64,000 nt of DNA, from contig NZ_JAPZSV010000010.1 in NCBI RefSeq assembly GCF_027532185.1, positions 62,001 through 126,000 of the forward strand. Reading direction: 5' to 3'. The notes under the pieces were generated by a model that made no database searches, had not been told where the DNA came from, and saw nothing but the letters and a program-made list of their open reading frames with translations. Each line of letters starts with the position of its first letter. Position 1 is the stretch's first letter. This DNA is from Hylemonella sp. Lineage in GTDB: Bacteria; Pseudomonadota; Gammaproteobacteria; Burkholderiales; Burkholderiaceae_C. Below are positions 1 to 8,788 of the stretch, one piece after another. The translations under genes were made by a program, and so were the position numbers.

Positions 1-1
1 G

Positions 2-1096
2 GTGGTGGGCCAGCTGCACTCCTCCACGGGAACGATGGCGATCTCCGAGACGGGCTCGATCCAGGCCGAGCAGCTGGCCATCGACCAGATCAACGCCATG
101 GGCGGCATCCTGGGCCGCAAGATCCGCGTGATCAAGGAGGACGGTGCCTCCGACTGGCCGACCTTCGCCGAGAAGTCCAAGAAGCTGCTGATCAACGACA
201 AGGTGGCCGCCGTCTTCGGCTGCTGGACCAGCGCCTCGCGCAAGGCCGTGCTGCCGGTGTTCGAGAAGGAAAACGGCCTGCTCTACTACCCCACCTTCTA
301 CGAAGGCCTGGAGCAATCCAAGAACGTGATCTACACGGGCCAGGAAGCCACGCAGCAGATCATCTACGGTCTGGACTGGGGCGCCAAGGAGAAGAAGGCC
401 AAGACCTTCTTCCTCGTGGGCTCGGACTACATCTGGCCGCGCACCTCGATGAAGATCGCGCGCAAGCACATCGAGTCCGTGGGCAAGCTGGGCAAGGTGG
501 TCGGCGAGGAGTACTACCCGCTGGGCAACACCAACTTCAACTCGCTGATCAACAAGATCAAGGTCGCCAAGCCGGACTGCATCTTCGCGGCCGTGGTGGG
601 TGGCTCCAACGTGGCCTTCTACAAGCAGCTCAAGGCCGCTGGCATCACCGGCGCCAAGCAGTTCCTGCTGACGCTCTCCGTCACCGAGGACGAGATGACC
701 GGTGTGGGCGGTGACAACTTCGAGGGCTTCTACAGCTCGATGAAGTACTTCCAGTCGCTGGACAACGAGAACAACAAGAAGTTCGTCGCGGCCTTCAAGG
801 CCAAGTACGGCAAGGACGCGGTGATCGGCGACGTGACACAGGCCGGCTACCTGGGCCCCTGGCTGTGGAAGGCCGCGGTCGAGAAGGCCGGCAGCTTCGA
901 CGTGGACAAGGTCGTGGCCGCCTCGCCCGGCATCGAGCTCAAGACCGCGCCCGAGGGCTACGTCAAGGTGCACCAGAACCACCACCTCTGGAGCAAGTCG
1001 CGCATCGCCGTGGGCAATAAGGATGGCACCTTCAAGGTGGTGGCCGAGTCGCCCAACCTGATCGAGCCCGATCCCTTCCCCAAGGGCTACCAGTAA
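2..1096 (+). CDS. urtA: Urea/short-chain amide ABC transporter substrate-binding protein (5' truncated by window edge)
   Basis: Translation reads as the UrtA/FmdD periplasmic binding protein family (GQLHSSTGTMAISETGS...LAIDQINAMGGILGRKI); followed by matching permease and ATPase genes. Confidence 0.93.
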   Translation: MVGQLHSSTGTMAISETGSIQAEQLAIDQINAMGGILGRKIRVIKEDGASDWPTFAEKSKKLLINDKVAAVFGCWTSASRKAVLPVFEKENGLLYYPTFYEGLEQSKNVIYTGQEATQQIIYGLDWGAKEKKAKTFFLVGSDYIWPRTSMKIARKHIESVGKLGKVVGEEYYPLGNTNFNSLINKIKVAKPDCIFAAVVGGSNVAFYKQLKAAGITGAKQFLLTLSVTEDEMTGVGGDNFEGFYSSMKYFQSLDNENNKKFVAAFKAKYGKDAVIGDVTQAGYLGPWLWKAAVEKAGSFDVDKVVAASPGIELKTAPEGYVKVHQNHHLWSKSRIAVGNKDGTFKVVAESPNLIEPDPFPKGYQ

Positions 1097-1103
1097 GCAG
1101 GTT

Positions 1104-1134
1104 CGAAGCCCCTCTCCTCGCGAGAGGGGCTTCG
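1104..1134 (+). promoter_or_regulatory. Intra-operon GC-rich hairpin between urtA and urtB
   Basis: 13-bp perfect stem cgaagcccctctc/gagaggggcttcg with 5-nt loop; no T-tract follows. Confidence 0.6.
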
Positions 1135-1200
1135 GGGTGGCGGCCAGGGCACAAGGGACGGCCGCCACCTCTTTCTTCAGACAGACAGGCAGGTGACGCC

Positions 1201-2115
1201 ATGGAATTCTCCGAAATACTCAACATCACCCTGATGCAGGGCTTTGCCGGACTGAGCCTGTTCTCGGTGCTGCTGCTCATGGGCCTGGGCCTGGCCATCA
1301 TCTTCGGCCAGATGGGCGTGATCAACATGGCGCATGGCGAGTTCATGACCATCGGCGCCTACACCATCTTCCTGTTCTCCACGCTGACAGAGAAGTACGC
1401 GCCGGGGCTCATGTCCTATTACTTCCTGCCGGCCATCGGCGTGGCCTTCATCCTGGCCTTCATCGCTGGCTGGCTGGTGGAGTGGGGGCTGATCCGCTTT
1501 CTCTACAAGCGCCCGCTGGACACGCTGCTGGCCACCTGGGGCCTGAGCCTGGCCATCCAGCAGATCTTCCGGTCGGCCATCGGCCCCAAGGAAGTGAGCC
1601 CCACGCTGCCCGACTGGCTCATGGGCTCCTGGGCACCGCAGGAGGGCCTGGACATCCCGATCAACGGCCTCTTCGTGCTGGCGCTGACCCTGGTGGTCAC
1701 CGGCGGCGTGCTGCTGGCGCTGTACAAGAGCCGCTGGGGCCTGCGTGTGCGCGCCACGGTGAGCAACCGCACCATGGCCAACGCCATCGGCATCAACACC
1801 AAAAAGACCGACCGCCTGACCTTTGCCATCGGCTGCGGCATCGCGGGGGTGGCGGGCGCGGCGTTCACCACCATCGGCTCCACGGGCCCGACCAGCGGCT
1901 CGCTCTACATCGTCGACTCCTTCCTGGTCGTGACCTTTGGCGGCGCGGCCAGCCTGCTGGGCACCGTGGCCTCGGCCTTCGGCATCGCGCAGACGCAGTC
2001 CATCAGCGAGTTCTTCATGACCGGCTCCATGGCCAAGGTGCTGACCCTATCGCTGATCGTCGTGATCCTGATGATCCGTCCGCAGGGCCTGTTCGCCAGC
2101 AAGGTGCGCCGCTGA
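1201..2115 (+). CDS. urtB: Urea ABC transporter permease UrtB
   Basis: LivH/UrtB-like membrane protein (INMAHGEFMTIGAYT); operon context. Confidence 0.93.
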   Translation: MEFSEILNITLMQGFAGLSLFSVLLLMGLGLAIIFGQMGVINMAHGEFMTIGAYTIFLFSTLTEKYAPGLMSYYFLPAIGVAFILAFIAGWLVEWGLIRFLYKRPLDTLLATWGLSLAIQQIFRSAIGPKEVSPTLPDWLMGSWAPQEGLDIPINGLFVLALTLVVTGGVLLALYKSRWGLRVRATVSNRTMANAIGINTKKTDRLTFAIGCGIAGVAGAAFTTIGSTGPTSGSLYIVDSFLVVTFGGAASLLGTVASAFGIAQTQSISEFFMTGSMAKVLTLSLIVVILMIRPQGLFASKVRR

Positions 2116-2143
2116 TCCCGTTTCTCACTTCCGGAGTCCCACC

Positions 2144-3337
2144 ATGAACAGCTTCAAAACGTGGATCAGCAGCAAAGGCCTGGGCAGCGTGCTCATCCTG
2201 GCCGTCGTGCTGCTGGTCGTCTTCCCGCTGCTCTTCGACATCTTCCGTCTCAACCTCGTCGGCAAGTACCTGACCTACGGCTTCGTCGCCCTGGGCCTGG
2301 TCATGCTCTGGGGCTGGGGCGGCGTGCTCAGCCTGGGCCAGGGCGTGTTCTTCGGCCTGGGCGGCTACGCCATGGCCATGTTCCTCAAGCTCGAGGCCAG
2401 CGATCCGGTCAGCACCAAGATCCAGTCGACCCCGGGCATTCCGGACTTCATGGACTGGAACCAGCTCACGGCCCTGCCGCTGTGGTGGGAGCCTTTCAAC
2501 CACCTGCCGTTTGCGCTGTTCGCTGTGGTGGCCCTCCCCACCCTGCTGGCCTTCATCGTCAGCTACGCCATGTTCAAGCGCCGCGTGGGTGGCGTGTACT
2601 TCGCGATCATCACCCAGGCCGTGGCGCTGATCCTCACCGTGCTCATCATCGGCCAGCAAGGCTACACGGGCGGCGTCAACGGCATGACCGACCTCAAGAC
2701 CCTGCTGGGCTGGGACATCCGCACCGACAGCGCCAAGTACATCCTCTACTACCTGTGCAGCTTCATGCTGCTGGGCACCATCGTGCTCTGCCTGTGGATC
2801 CAGAAGAGCAAGCTGGGCACCCTGCTGCTGGCCATGCGCGACAAGGAAGACCGGGTGCGCTTCTCAGGCTACGACGTGGCCATGTTCAAGGTCTTCGTGT
2901 TCTGTCTGGCGGCGGCACTCTCAGGCATCGGCGGCGCGCTGTTCACGCTGCAGGTGGGCTTCATGTCGCCCTCCTTCGTGGGCATCGTGCCCTCGATCGA
3001 GATGGTGATCTTCGCTGCCGTGGGCGGGCGCATGAGCCTGGTGGGTGCGGTCTACGGCGCCCTGCTCGTGAACTTCGGCAAGACCTACTTCTCCGAGAGC
3101 TTCCCCGACCTCTGGCTCTTCCTCATGGCAGCGCTCTTCATCGGCGTGACCATGGCCTTCCCCGAAGGTCTGGCCGGGCTGTGGTCGCAGAAGGTCGTGC
3201 CCTGGTGGCAACGCAAGCAAGCAGAACGTGCGGCGATCCGCGCCGCCGTGGCACGCGACCAGGCCACCCCTGGCGACGCGGCCCCGCCGCCCAGCACGCC
3301 CGCCGGCCCGGGCCAGCTCAGCGGCCAGAGCGCCTGA
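2144..3337 (+). CDS. urtC: Urea ABC transporter permease UrtC
   Basis: LivM/UrtC-like (LSLGQGVFFGLGGYAMAMFLKL); operon context. Confidence 0.93.
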   Translation: MNSFKTWISSKGLGSVLILAVVLLVVFPLLFDIFRLNLVGKYLTYGFVALGLVMLWGWGGVLSLGQGVFFGLGGYAMAMFLKLEASDPVSTKIQSTPGIPDFMDWNQLTALPLWWEPFNHLPFALFAVVALPTLLAFIVSYAMFKRRVGGVYFAIITQAVALILTVLIIGQQGYTGGVNGMTDLKTLLGWDIRTDSAKYILYYLCSFMLLGTIVLCLWIQKSKLGTLLLAMRDKEDRVRFSGYDVAMFKVFVFCLAAALSGIGGALFTLQVGFMSPSFVGIVPSIEMVIFAAVGGRMSLVGAVYGALLVNFGKTYFSESFPDLWLFLMAALFIGVTMAFPEGLAGLWSQKVVPWWQRKQAERAAIRAAVARDQATPGDAAPPPSTPAGPGQLSGQSA

Positions 3338-3360
3338 CCCCCGACACCCTGGAGCCCACC

Positions 3361-4104
3361 ATGAGCAACACCGACTTCGCCCTGGCCGTTGAAGACCTCA
3401 CGGTCTCCTTCGACGGCTTCAAGGCCATCGACAACCTGACGCTGTACATCGACAAGAACGAGCTGCGCGTGATCATTGGCCCCAACGGCGCGGGCAAGAC
3501 CACGCTGCTGGACCTGATCTGCGGCAAGACCAAGGCCAGCGGCGGCAGCATCAAGTTCAAGAACGAGGAGCTGACCCGACTCGACGAGCACATCCGGGTG
3601 CGCAAAGGCATCGGCCGCAAGTTCCAGACGCCGTCCATCTACGAGAACCTCTCCGTCTTCCAGAACCTGGAGGTGTCCTACCCCACGGGCCGCTCGGTCT
3701 TCGGCGCCCTGGGTTTCAAGTGCACCGACGAGGTCAAGGCGCGCGTGCAGGTGGTGGCCGAGGAGATCGGCCTGGCCGAGGTTCTGGACAAGGAGGCCGG
3801 CCTGCTGTCCCACGGGCAGAAGCAGTGGCTGGAGATCGGCATGCTGCTGATGCAGGACCCCGAGCTGCTGATGCTGGACGAACCCATCGCTGGCATGAGC
3901 GCGCGCGAGCGTGAGCTGACCGCCGAGCTGCTCAAGCGCATCTGCAAGAACCGCTCGGTGATCGTGATCGAGCACGACATGGAGTTCGTCAAGCAGATCG
4001 CGCACAAGGTCACGGTGATGCACCAGGGAAAGATCCTCGCCGAAGGCTCGATGGAAACGGTGCAAGCGGACCCCAAGGTCATCGACGTGTACCTCGGCCA
4101 CTGA
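3361..4104 (+). CDS. urtD: Urea ABC transporter ATP-binding protein UrtD
   Basis: Walker A GPNGAGKTT, DEPIAGM; ATG at 3361 within the longer ORF 2161..4104. Confidence 0.93.
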   Translation: MSNTDFALAVEDLTVSFDGFKAIDNLTLYIDKNELRVIIGPNGAGKTTLLDLICGKTKASGGSIKFKNEELTRLDEHIRVRKGIGRKFQTPSIYENLSVFQNLEVSYPTGRSVFGALGFKCTDEVKARVQVVAEEIGLAEVLDKEAGLLSHGQKQWLEIGMLLMQDPELLMLDEPIAGMSARERELTAELLKRICKNRSVIVIEHDMEFVKQIAHKVTVMHQGKILAEGSMETVQADPKVIDVYLGH

Positions 4105-4121
4105 TTTCAAAGGAGTAAGAC

Positions 4122-4811
4122 ATGCTCAAAGTCACCGATATGTACACGGCCTACGGCCAGAGCGAAGCCCTGCACGGCATCTCCTTTGAAGGCAACAAGA
4201 ACGAGACGGTGGCCATCATGGGCCGCAACGGCATGGGCAAGACCACGCTGTTCAAGAGCCTCATGGGGGTGCTGCCGCTCAAGTCCGGGCAGATCCTGGT
4301 CGACGGCCAGGACGTCTCGAAGGACGAAAGCTATCGCCGCGTGGCCAAGGGCATCGCCTACGTGCCCCAGGGCCGCATGATCTTCCCCACGCTGACCGTG
4401 GAAGAGAACATCCAGACCGGCCTGGAGAACGCTAAACACAAGCAGATCCCCGAAGAGATCTATGCCCTCTTCCCCGTGCTCTGGGACATGCGCCGGCGCA
4501 AGGGCGGCAACCTCTCCGGTGGGCAGCAGCAGCAGCTGGCCATCGCCCGTGCGCTGGTGACCAATCCCAAGGTGCTGCTGCTCGACGAGCCTACCGAGGG
4601 CATTCAGCCTTCGATCATCAAGGACATCGCCAAGGCGCTCAACGAGATCCGCAAGCTGCGCGAGATCACCATCGTGGTCTCCGAGCAGGTGCTGTCCTTC
4701 GCGATGGATGTAGCCGACCGCCTCTTCGTCATCGAAGGTGGGCGCCTGGTGCACGAGACCGCGCGCGCCCAGACCGACGTGCAGCGCATCAAGTCCTATC
4801 TCTCGGTCTGA
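4122..4811 (+). CDS. urtE: Urea ABC transporter ATP-binding protein UrtE
   Basis: Walker A GRNGMGKTT, LSGGQQQQLAIARAL, LDEPTEGIQPSII. Confidence 0.93.
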   Translation: MLKVTDMYTAYGQSEALHGISFEGNKNETVAIMGRNGMGKTTLFKSLMGVLPLKSGQILVDGQDVSKDESYRRVAKGIAYVPQGRMIFPTLTVEENIQTGLENAKHKQIPEEIYALFPVLWDMRRRKGGNLSGGQQQQLAIARALVTNPKVLLLDEPTEGIQPSIIKDIAKALNEIRKLREITIVVSEQVLSFAMDVADRLFVIEGGRLVHETARAQTDVQRIKSYLSV

Positions 4812-4855
4812 CCCATTTACCCACTTCACCCACCCCACCCACCAGGAGCAACGTC

Positions 4856-6088
4856 ATGGCTGAAACCCTAATCAAAGTCGACCTCACCAAGCCCGCACCG
4901 AGCAACGAGATGGTGCACAACCGCTGGCACCCGGACATCCCGATCGCCGTCTGGGTCAAGCCCGGTGACGACTTCATCCTGGAAACCTACGACTGGACCG
5001 GTGGCTATATTAAGAACAACGACAGCGCCGACGATGTGCGCGACATCGACCTGTCCACCGTGCACTACCTCTCGGGCCCCGTGGGCGTGAAGGGCGCCGA
5101 GCCCGGCGACCTGCTGGTGGTGGACCTGCTGGACATCGGCGCCAAGCAGGACAGCCAGTGGGGCTTCAACGGCTTCTTCAGCAAGCAGAACGGCGGCGGC
5201 TTCCTGACCGACCACTTCCCTCTGGCACAGAAGTCCATCTGGGACTTCAATGGTATGTTCACCAAGAGCCGCCATGTGCCCGGCGTGGAATACGCCGGGC
5301 TCATCCACCCCGGCCTGATCGGCTGCCTGCCCGACAAGAAGATGCTGGCCGAGTGGAACAAGCGCGAGGCCGAGCTGATCGCCACCGACCCGAACCGCGT
5401 GCCCGGCCTCGCGAACCCGCCCTTTGCCGCCACGGCGCACTGCGGCAAGGCCCAGGGTGAAGTCGCCAAGAAGGTGGCCACCGAAGGCGCGCGCACCGTG
5501 CCCCCACGTGAACACGGCGGCAACTGCGACATCAAGGACCTGTCGCGCGGCTCGCGCATCTTCTTCCCGGTCTATGTGGACGGCGGTGGCCTCAGCGTGG
5601 GTGACCTGCACTTCAGCCAGGGCGACGGCGAAATCACCTTCTGCGGCGCCATCGAGATGGCCGGCTGGGTGCACATGCGTGTCAACCTCATCAAGGGCGG
5701 CGTGGCCAAGTACGGCATCAAGAACCCGATCTTCAAGCCCAGCCCCATCACGCCCAACTACAAGGACTACCTGATCTTCGAAGGCGTCTCCGTCGACGAG
5801 CAAGGCAAGCAGCACTATCTGGACGTCACGGTGGCCTACCGCCAGGCCTGCCTGAACGCCATCGAGTACCTGAAGAAGTTCGGCTACAGCGGCGCCCAGG
5901 CCTATTCGATCCTGGGTACGGCGCCGGTGCAGGGCCACATCAGCGGCGTGGTGGACGTGCCCAACGCCTGCGCCACGCTCTGGCTGCCGACCGAGATCTT
6001 CGACTTCGACATCAACCCCACGGCGGCTGGTCCGGTGAAGTTCATCGACGGCAGCATCCAGATGCCGATCTCGCCCGACAAGAAGTGA
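4856..6088 (+). CDS. fmdA: Formamidase (FmdA/AmdA acetamidase-formamidase family)
   Basis: Full-length 410-aa ORF with FmdA-like N-terminus (HNRWHPDIPIAVWVKPGDDFILETYDWTGG) and GHISGVVDVPNACATLWLP; followed by fmdB. Confidence 0.93.
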   Translation: MAETLIKVDLTKPAPSNEMVHNRWHPDIPIAVWVKPGDDFILETYDWTGGYIKNNDSADDVRDIDLSTVHYLSGPVGVKGAEPGDLLVVDLLDIGAKQDSQWGFNGFFSKQNGGGFLTDHFPLAQKSIWDFNGMFTKSRHVPGVEYAGLIHPGLIGCLPDKKMLAEWNKREAELIATDPNRVPGLANPPFAATAHCGKAQGEVAKKVATEGARTVPPREHGGNCDIKDLSRGSRIFFPVYVDGGGLSVGDLHFSQGDGEITFCGAIEMAGWVHMRVNLIKGGVAKYGIKNPIFKPSPITPNYKDYLIFEGVSVDEQGKQHYLDVTVAYRQACLNAIEYLKKFGYSGAQAYSILGTAPVQGHISGVVDVPNACATLWLPTEIFDFDINPTAAGPVKFIDGSIQMPISPDKK

Positions 6089-6101
6089 GCAGGAGCCCCG
6101 C

Positions 6102-6452
6102 ATGCCGACCTATGACTACGACTGCCCGGACTGCGGGGGCTTCGAGGCGCTGCGCCCGGTATCGCAGCGCGACGAGCCCTGCAGCTGCCCGGACTGCGGC
6201 ACCGTGAGCACGCGCGTGTTCGTGGCCGGGCCGCGCCTGGCCTGCATGAGCAGCGACACGCGCAAGGCCTACGAGACCAATGAGCGTGCCTCTCATGCGC
6301 CGCGGTCCTCGCGGGATGGGTCGTATGGGCGGCTCAGGCATCCGGCGGGTTGCGGGTGTTGCTCTACGAGTGGCAAACGGGGTTCTACCGTGACGGCGGC
6401 TGATGGGAGCAAGTCGTTTGCGGGGAAGAGGCCTTGGATGATTAGTCACTGA
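6102..6452 (+). CDS. fmdB: FmdB-family zinc-ribbon protein
   Basis: MPTYDYDCPDCGGFEALRP...CPDCG zinc ribbon directly downstream of fmdA. Confidence 0.88.
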   Translation: MPTYDYDCPDCGGFEALRPVSQRDEPCSCPDCGTVSTRVFVAGPRLACMSSDTRKAYETNERASHAPRSSRDGSYGRLRHPAGCGCCSTSGKRGSTVTAADGSKSFAGKRPWMISH

Positions 6453-6476
6453 TTTTCTTAGTGCTGGCGTTTTTGT

Positions 6477-6868
6477 ATGGATGCTTTTCTTTCCACCCCC
6501 TATCCCCCCCCGCCGCCTTCCCACCCTCGCCAGGGCGGGAAGGGGGAGCCGGATTTTGTTTCGTCGCGCCGGCTACGCTTCTACGAGGGTGAGGTTGCGG
6601 CCTGCTTCTTCTCTCCGAGATTTCAGGGCTACGGTCGTAGTAAAGGGCTCGGTCGCTGGCGCGCAGCTGCCAGCCGGGGGCTCGCCTACCCCGATGCGGT
6701 CTCTACGACCGCTGGCCTGAAATGCAGGCAATCCAAACGCGGTGGCGACGCCACCCTCGTAGAAGCGTATCCATCCACCCACCACCAAATCGGGCTCCCC
6801 TTCCCGCCCTGGCGAGGGTGGGAAGGGGCGGGGGGGATAGGGGGTGGAGAAGAACAACCTCTATCCAC
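6477..6868. repeat. Large imperfect palindrome (MITE-like inverted repeat)
   Basis: Left arm ccaccccctatccccccc..cttcccaccctcgccagggcgggaagggg..agcc..tacgcttctacgagggtg recurs as reverse complement in right arm (6742-6850); centre near 6665 (gctggcgcgcagctgccagc). Confidence 0.85.
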
Positions 6869-6916
6869 TTAGCCCACAGCAAGAAACGACCCCAACACTT
6901 CCTAGGAGTACCAACC

Positions 6917-7954
6917 ATGATCCACGGCGATATCTCCAGCAGCCACGACACCGTCGGCGTCGCAGTCGTCAACTACAAGATGCCCCGCCTGCACACCAAG
7001 GCCGAAGTCCTGGCCAACGCGCGCAAGATCGCCGACATGGTGGTCGGCATGAAACAGGGCCTGCCCGGCATGGACCTGGTGATCTTCCCCGAGTACAGCA
7101 CCCACGGCATCATGTACGACGCCAAGGAGATGTACGAGACCGCCGCCGCCGTACCCGGCGAGGAGACGGCTATCTTCTCCGAGGCCTGCCGCAAGGCCAA
7201 GGTCTGGGGCGTGTTCTCGCTCACGGGTGAGCGCCACGAAGAGCACCCCAACAAGGCGCCCTACAACACGCTGATCCTCATGAATGACCAGGGCGAGATC
7301 GTGCAGAAGTACCGCAAGATCATGCCCTGGGTGCCTATCGAGGGCTGGTACCCGGGCAACTGCACCTATGTCTCTGACGGGCCCAAGGGGCTCAAGGTCA
7401 GCCTCATCATCTGCGACGACGGCAACTACCCCGAGATCTGGCGCGACTGCGCCATGAAGGGCGCCGAGCTCATCGTGCGCTGCCAGGGCTACATGTACCC
7501 GGCCAAGGACCAGCAGGTGCTCATGGCCAAGGCCATGGCCTGGGCCAACAACACCTATGTCGCCGTCGCCAATGCGGCCGGCTGGGACGGGGTCTACAGC
7601 TACTTCGGTCACAGCGCCATCGTCGGTTTTGACGGCCGCACCCTGGGCGAATGCGGGGAAGAGGAATACGGCATCCAGTACGCAGCCCTCTCCAAGAGCC
7701 TGATCCGCGACTTCCGCAAGAACGGCCAGAGCGAAAACCACCTCTTCAAGCTGGTGCACCGCGGCTACACGGGCAAGATCAATTCGGGCGAAGGTGATAC
7801 CGGCGTGGCCGCCTGCCCCTACGAGTTCTACGGCGAGTGGATCCGCGACCCCGAAGGCACGCGCAAGAAGGTGGAAGCTTTCACGCGCAGCACCGTGGGC
7901 ACGCCGGAATGCCCGATTGAAGGCATTCCGAACGCGCCCGCCGTCCACCGCTGA
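6917..7954 (+). CDS. amiE: Aliphatic amidase
   Basis: Near-continuous match to my recollection of AmiE ([29 protein letters not shown]); nitrilase triad contexts [26 protein letters not shown] at 6917 after an aggag-like RBS. Confidence 0.93.
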   Translation: MIHGDISSSHDTVGVAVVNYKMPRLHTKAEVLANARKIADMVVGMKQGLPGMDLVIFPEYSTHGIMYDAKEMYETAAAVPGEETAIFSEACRKAKVWGVFSLTGERHEEHPNKAPYNTLILMNDQGEIVQKYRKIMPWVPIEGWYPGNCTYVSDGPKGLKVSLIICDDGNYPEIWRDCAMKGAELIVRCQGYMYPAKDQQVLMAKAMAWANNTYVAVANAAGWDGVYSYFGHSAIVGFDGRTLGECGEEEYGIQYAALSKSLIRDFRKNGQSENHLFKLVHRGYTGKINSGEGDTGVAACPYEFYGEWIRDPEGTRKKVEAFTRSTVGTPECPIEGIPNAPAVHR

Positions 7955-7963
7955 CGGACTATC

Positions 7964-8788
7964 GTGCAACGTGACCTGGACGCCGCCGACCCGCTGGCGG
8001 ACTATCGCGTGCGCACGTCGCCGTACTACCGGCCGGCGGCGCGCGAGGTGGCGCTCTACGAGCACGCCTACGACCACCGCCTGGCGCTGCTGCTCAAGGG
8101 TCCGACGGGCTGCGGCAAGACGCGCTTCATCGAGTACATGGCCTGGAAGCTGGGCCGACCGCTGATCACCCTGGCCTGCAATGAGGACATGACGGCGGCC
8201 GACCTCGTGGGCCGCTGGCTGCTCGACGAGCGTGGCACGGTCTGGCAGGACGGGCCGCTCACGCTGGCCGTGCGGCACGGTGCCATCTGCTACCTGGACG
8301 AGGTGGTGGAGGCGCGCCAGGACACCACGGTGGTCATCCATCCGCTGACCGACGCGCGTCGCCTGCTGCCGCTAGACCGCAAGGGCGAGCTGGTGCACGC
8401 CCACCCGGATTTCCAGCTGGTCGTGTCCTACAACCCGGGTTATCAGGGCCAGGCCAAGGAGCTCAAACCCTCCACGCGCCAGCGCTTCGCGGCCCTCGAC
8501 TTCGACTACCCGCCCGAGGATGTGGAGATCGAGATCGTCGCGCACGAAGCCGGCGTCACGCCGCACCTGGCCGCGCGGCTGGTGGGCCTGGCACGGCGCA
8601 CGCGCACGCTGCGCGAGCGCGGCCTGGCCGAGGGCGCCTCCACCCGCATGCTGATCTACGCAGCGACACTGATCCGTGACGGTGTCGACCCCCGCGATGC
8701 CTGCACGATGACGCTGACGAACGCCCTGACCGACGACCCCGACCTGGCCGCGGCGCTGCGCGATCTGGTCCATGCCAGCTTTGCCTGA
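7964..8788 (+). CDS. MoxR/CbbQ/NorQ-type AAA+ ATPase
   Basis: Walker A KGPTGCGKTRF, YLDEVVEAR Walker B, ITLACNEDMTAADLVGRW typical of the CbbQ/NirQ/NorQ group. Confidence 0.85.
   Translation: MQRDLDAADPLADYRVRTSPYYRPAAREVALYEHAYDHRLALLLKGPTGCGKTRFIEYMAWKLGRPLITLACNEDMTAADLVGRWLLDERGTVWQDGPLTLAVRHGAICYLDEVVEARQDTTVVIHPLTDARRLLPLDRKGELVHAHPDFQLVVSYNPGYQGQAKELKPSTRQRFAALDFDYPPEDVEIEIVAHEAGVTPHLAARLVGLARRTRTLRERGLAEGASTRMLIYAATLIRDGVDPRDACTMTLTNALTDDPDLAAALRDLVHASFA

Noticed and set aside
2161-3360. N-terminal extension of ORF 2161..4104 upstream of urtD
   Set aside because: Overlaps urtC in another frame and is Arg/Pro/Gly/His-rich; true UrtD starts at 3361.
6477-6872. Short ORFs on both strands inside the fmdB-amiE palindrome
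   Set aside because: Both strands give near-identical proline-rich pseudo-peptides because of the inverted repeat; no coding signature.
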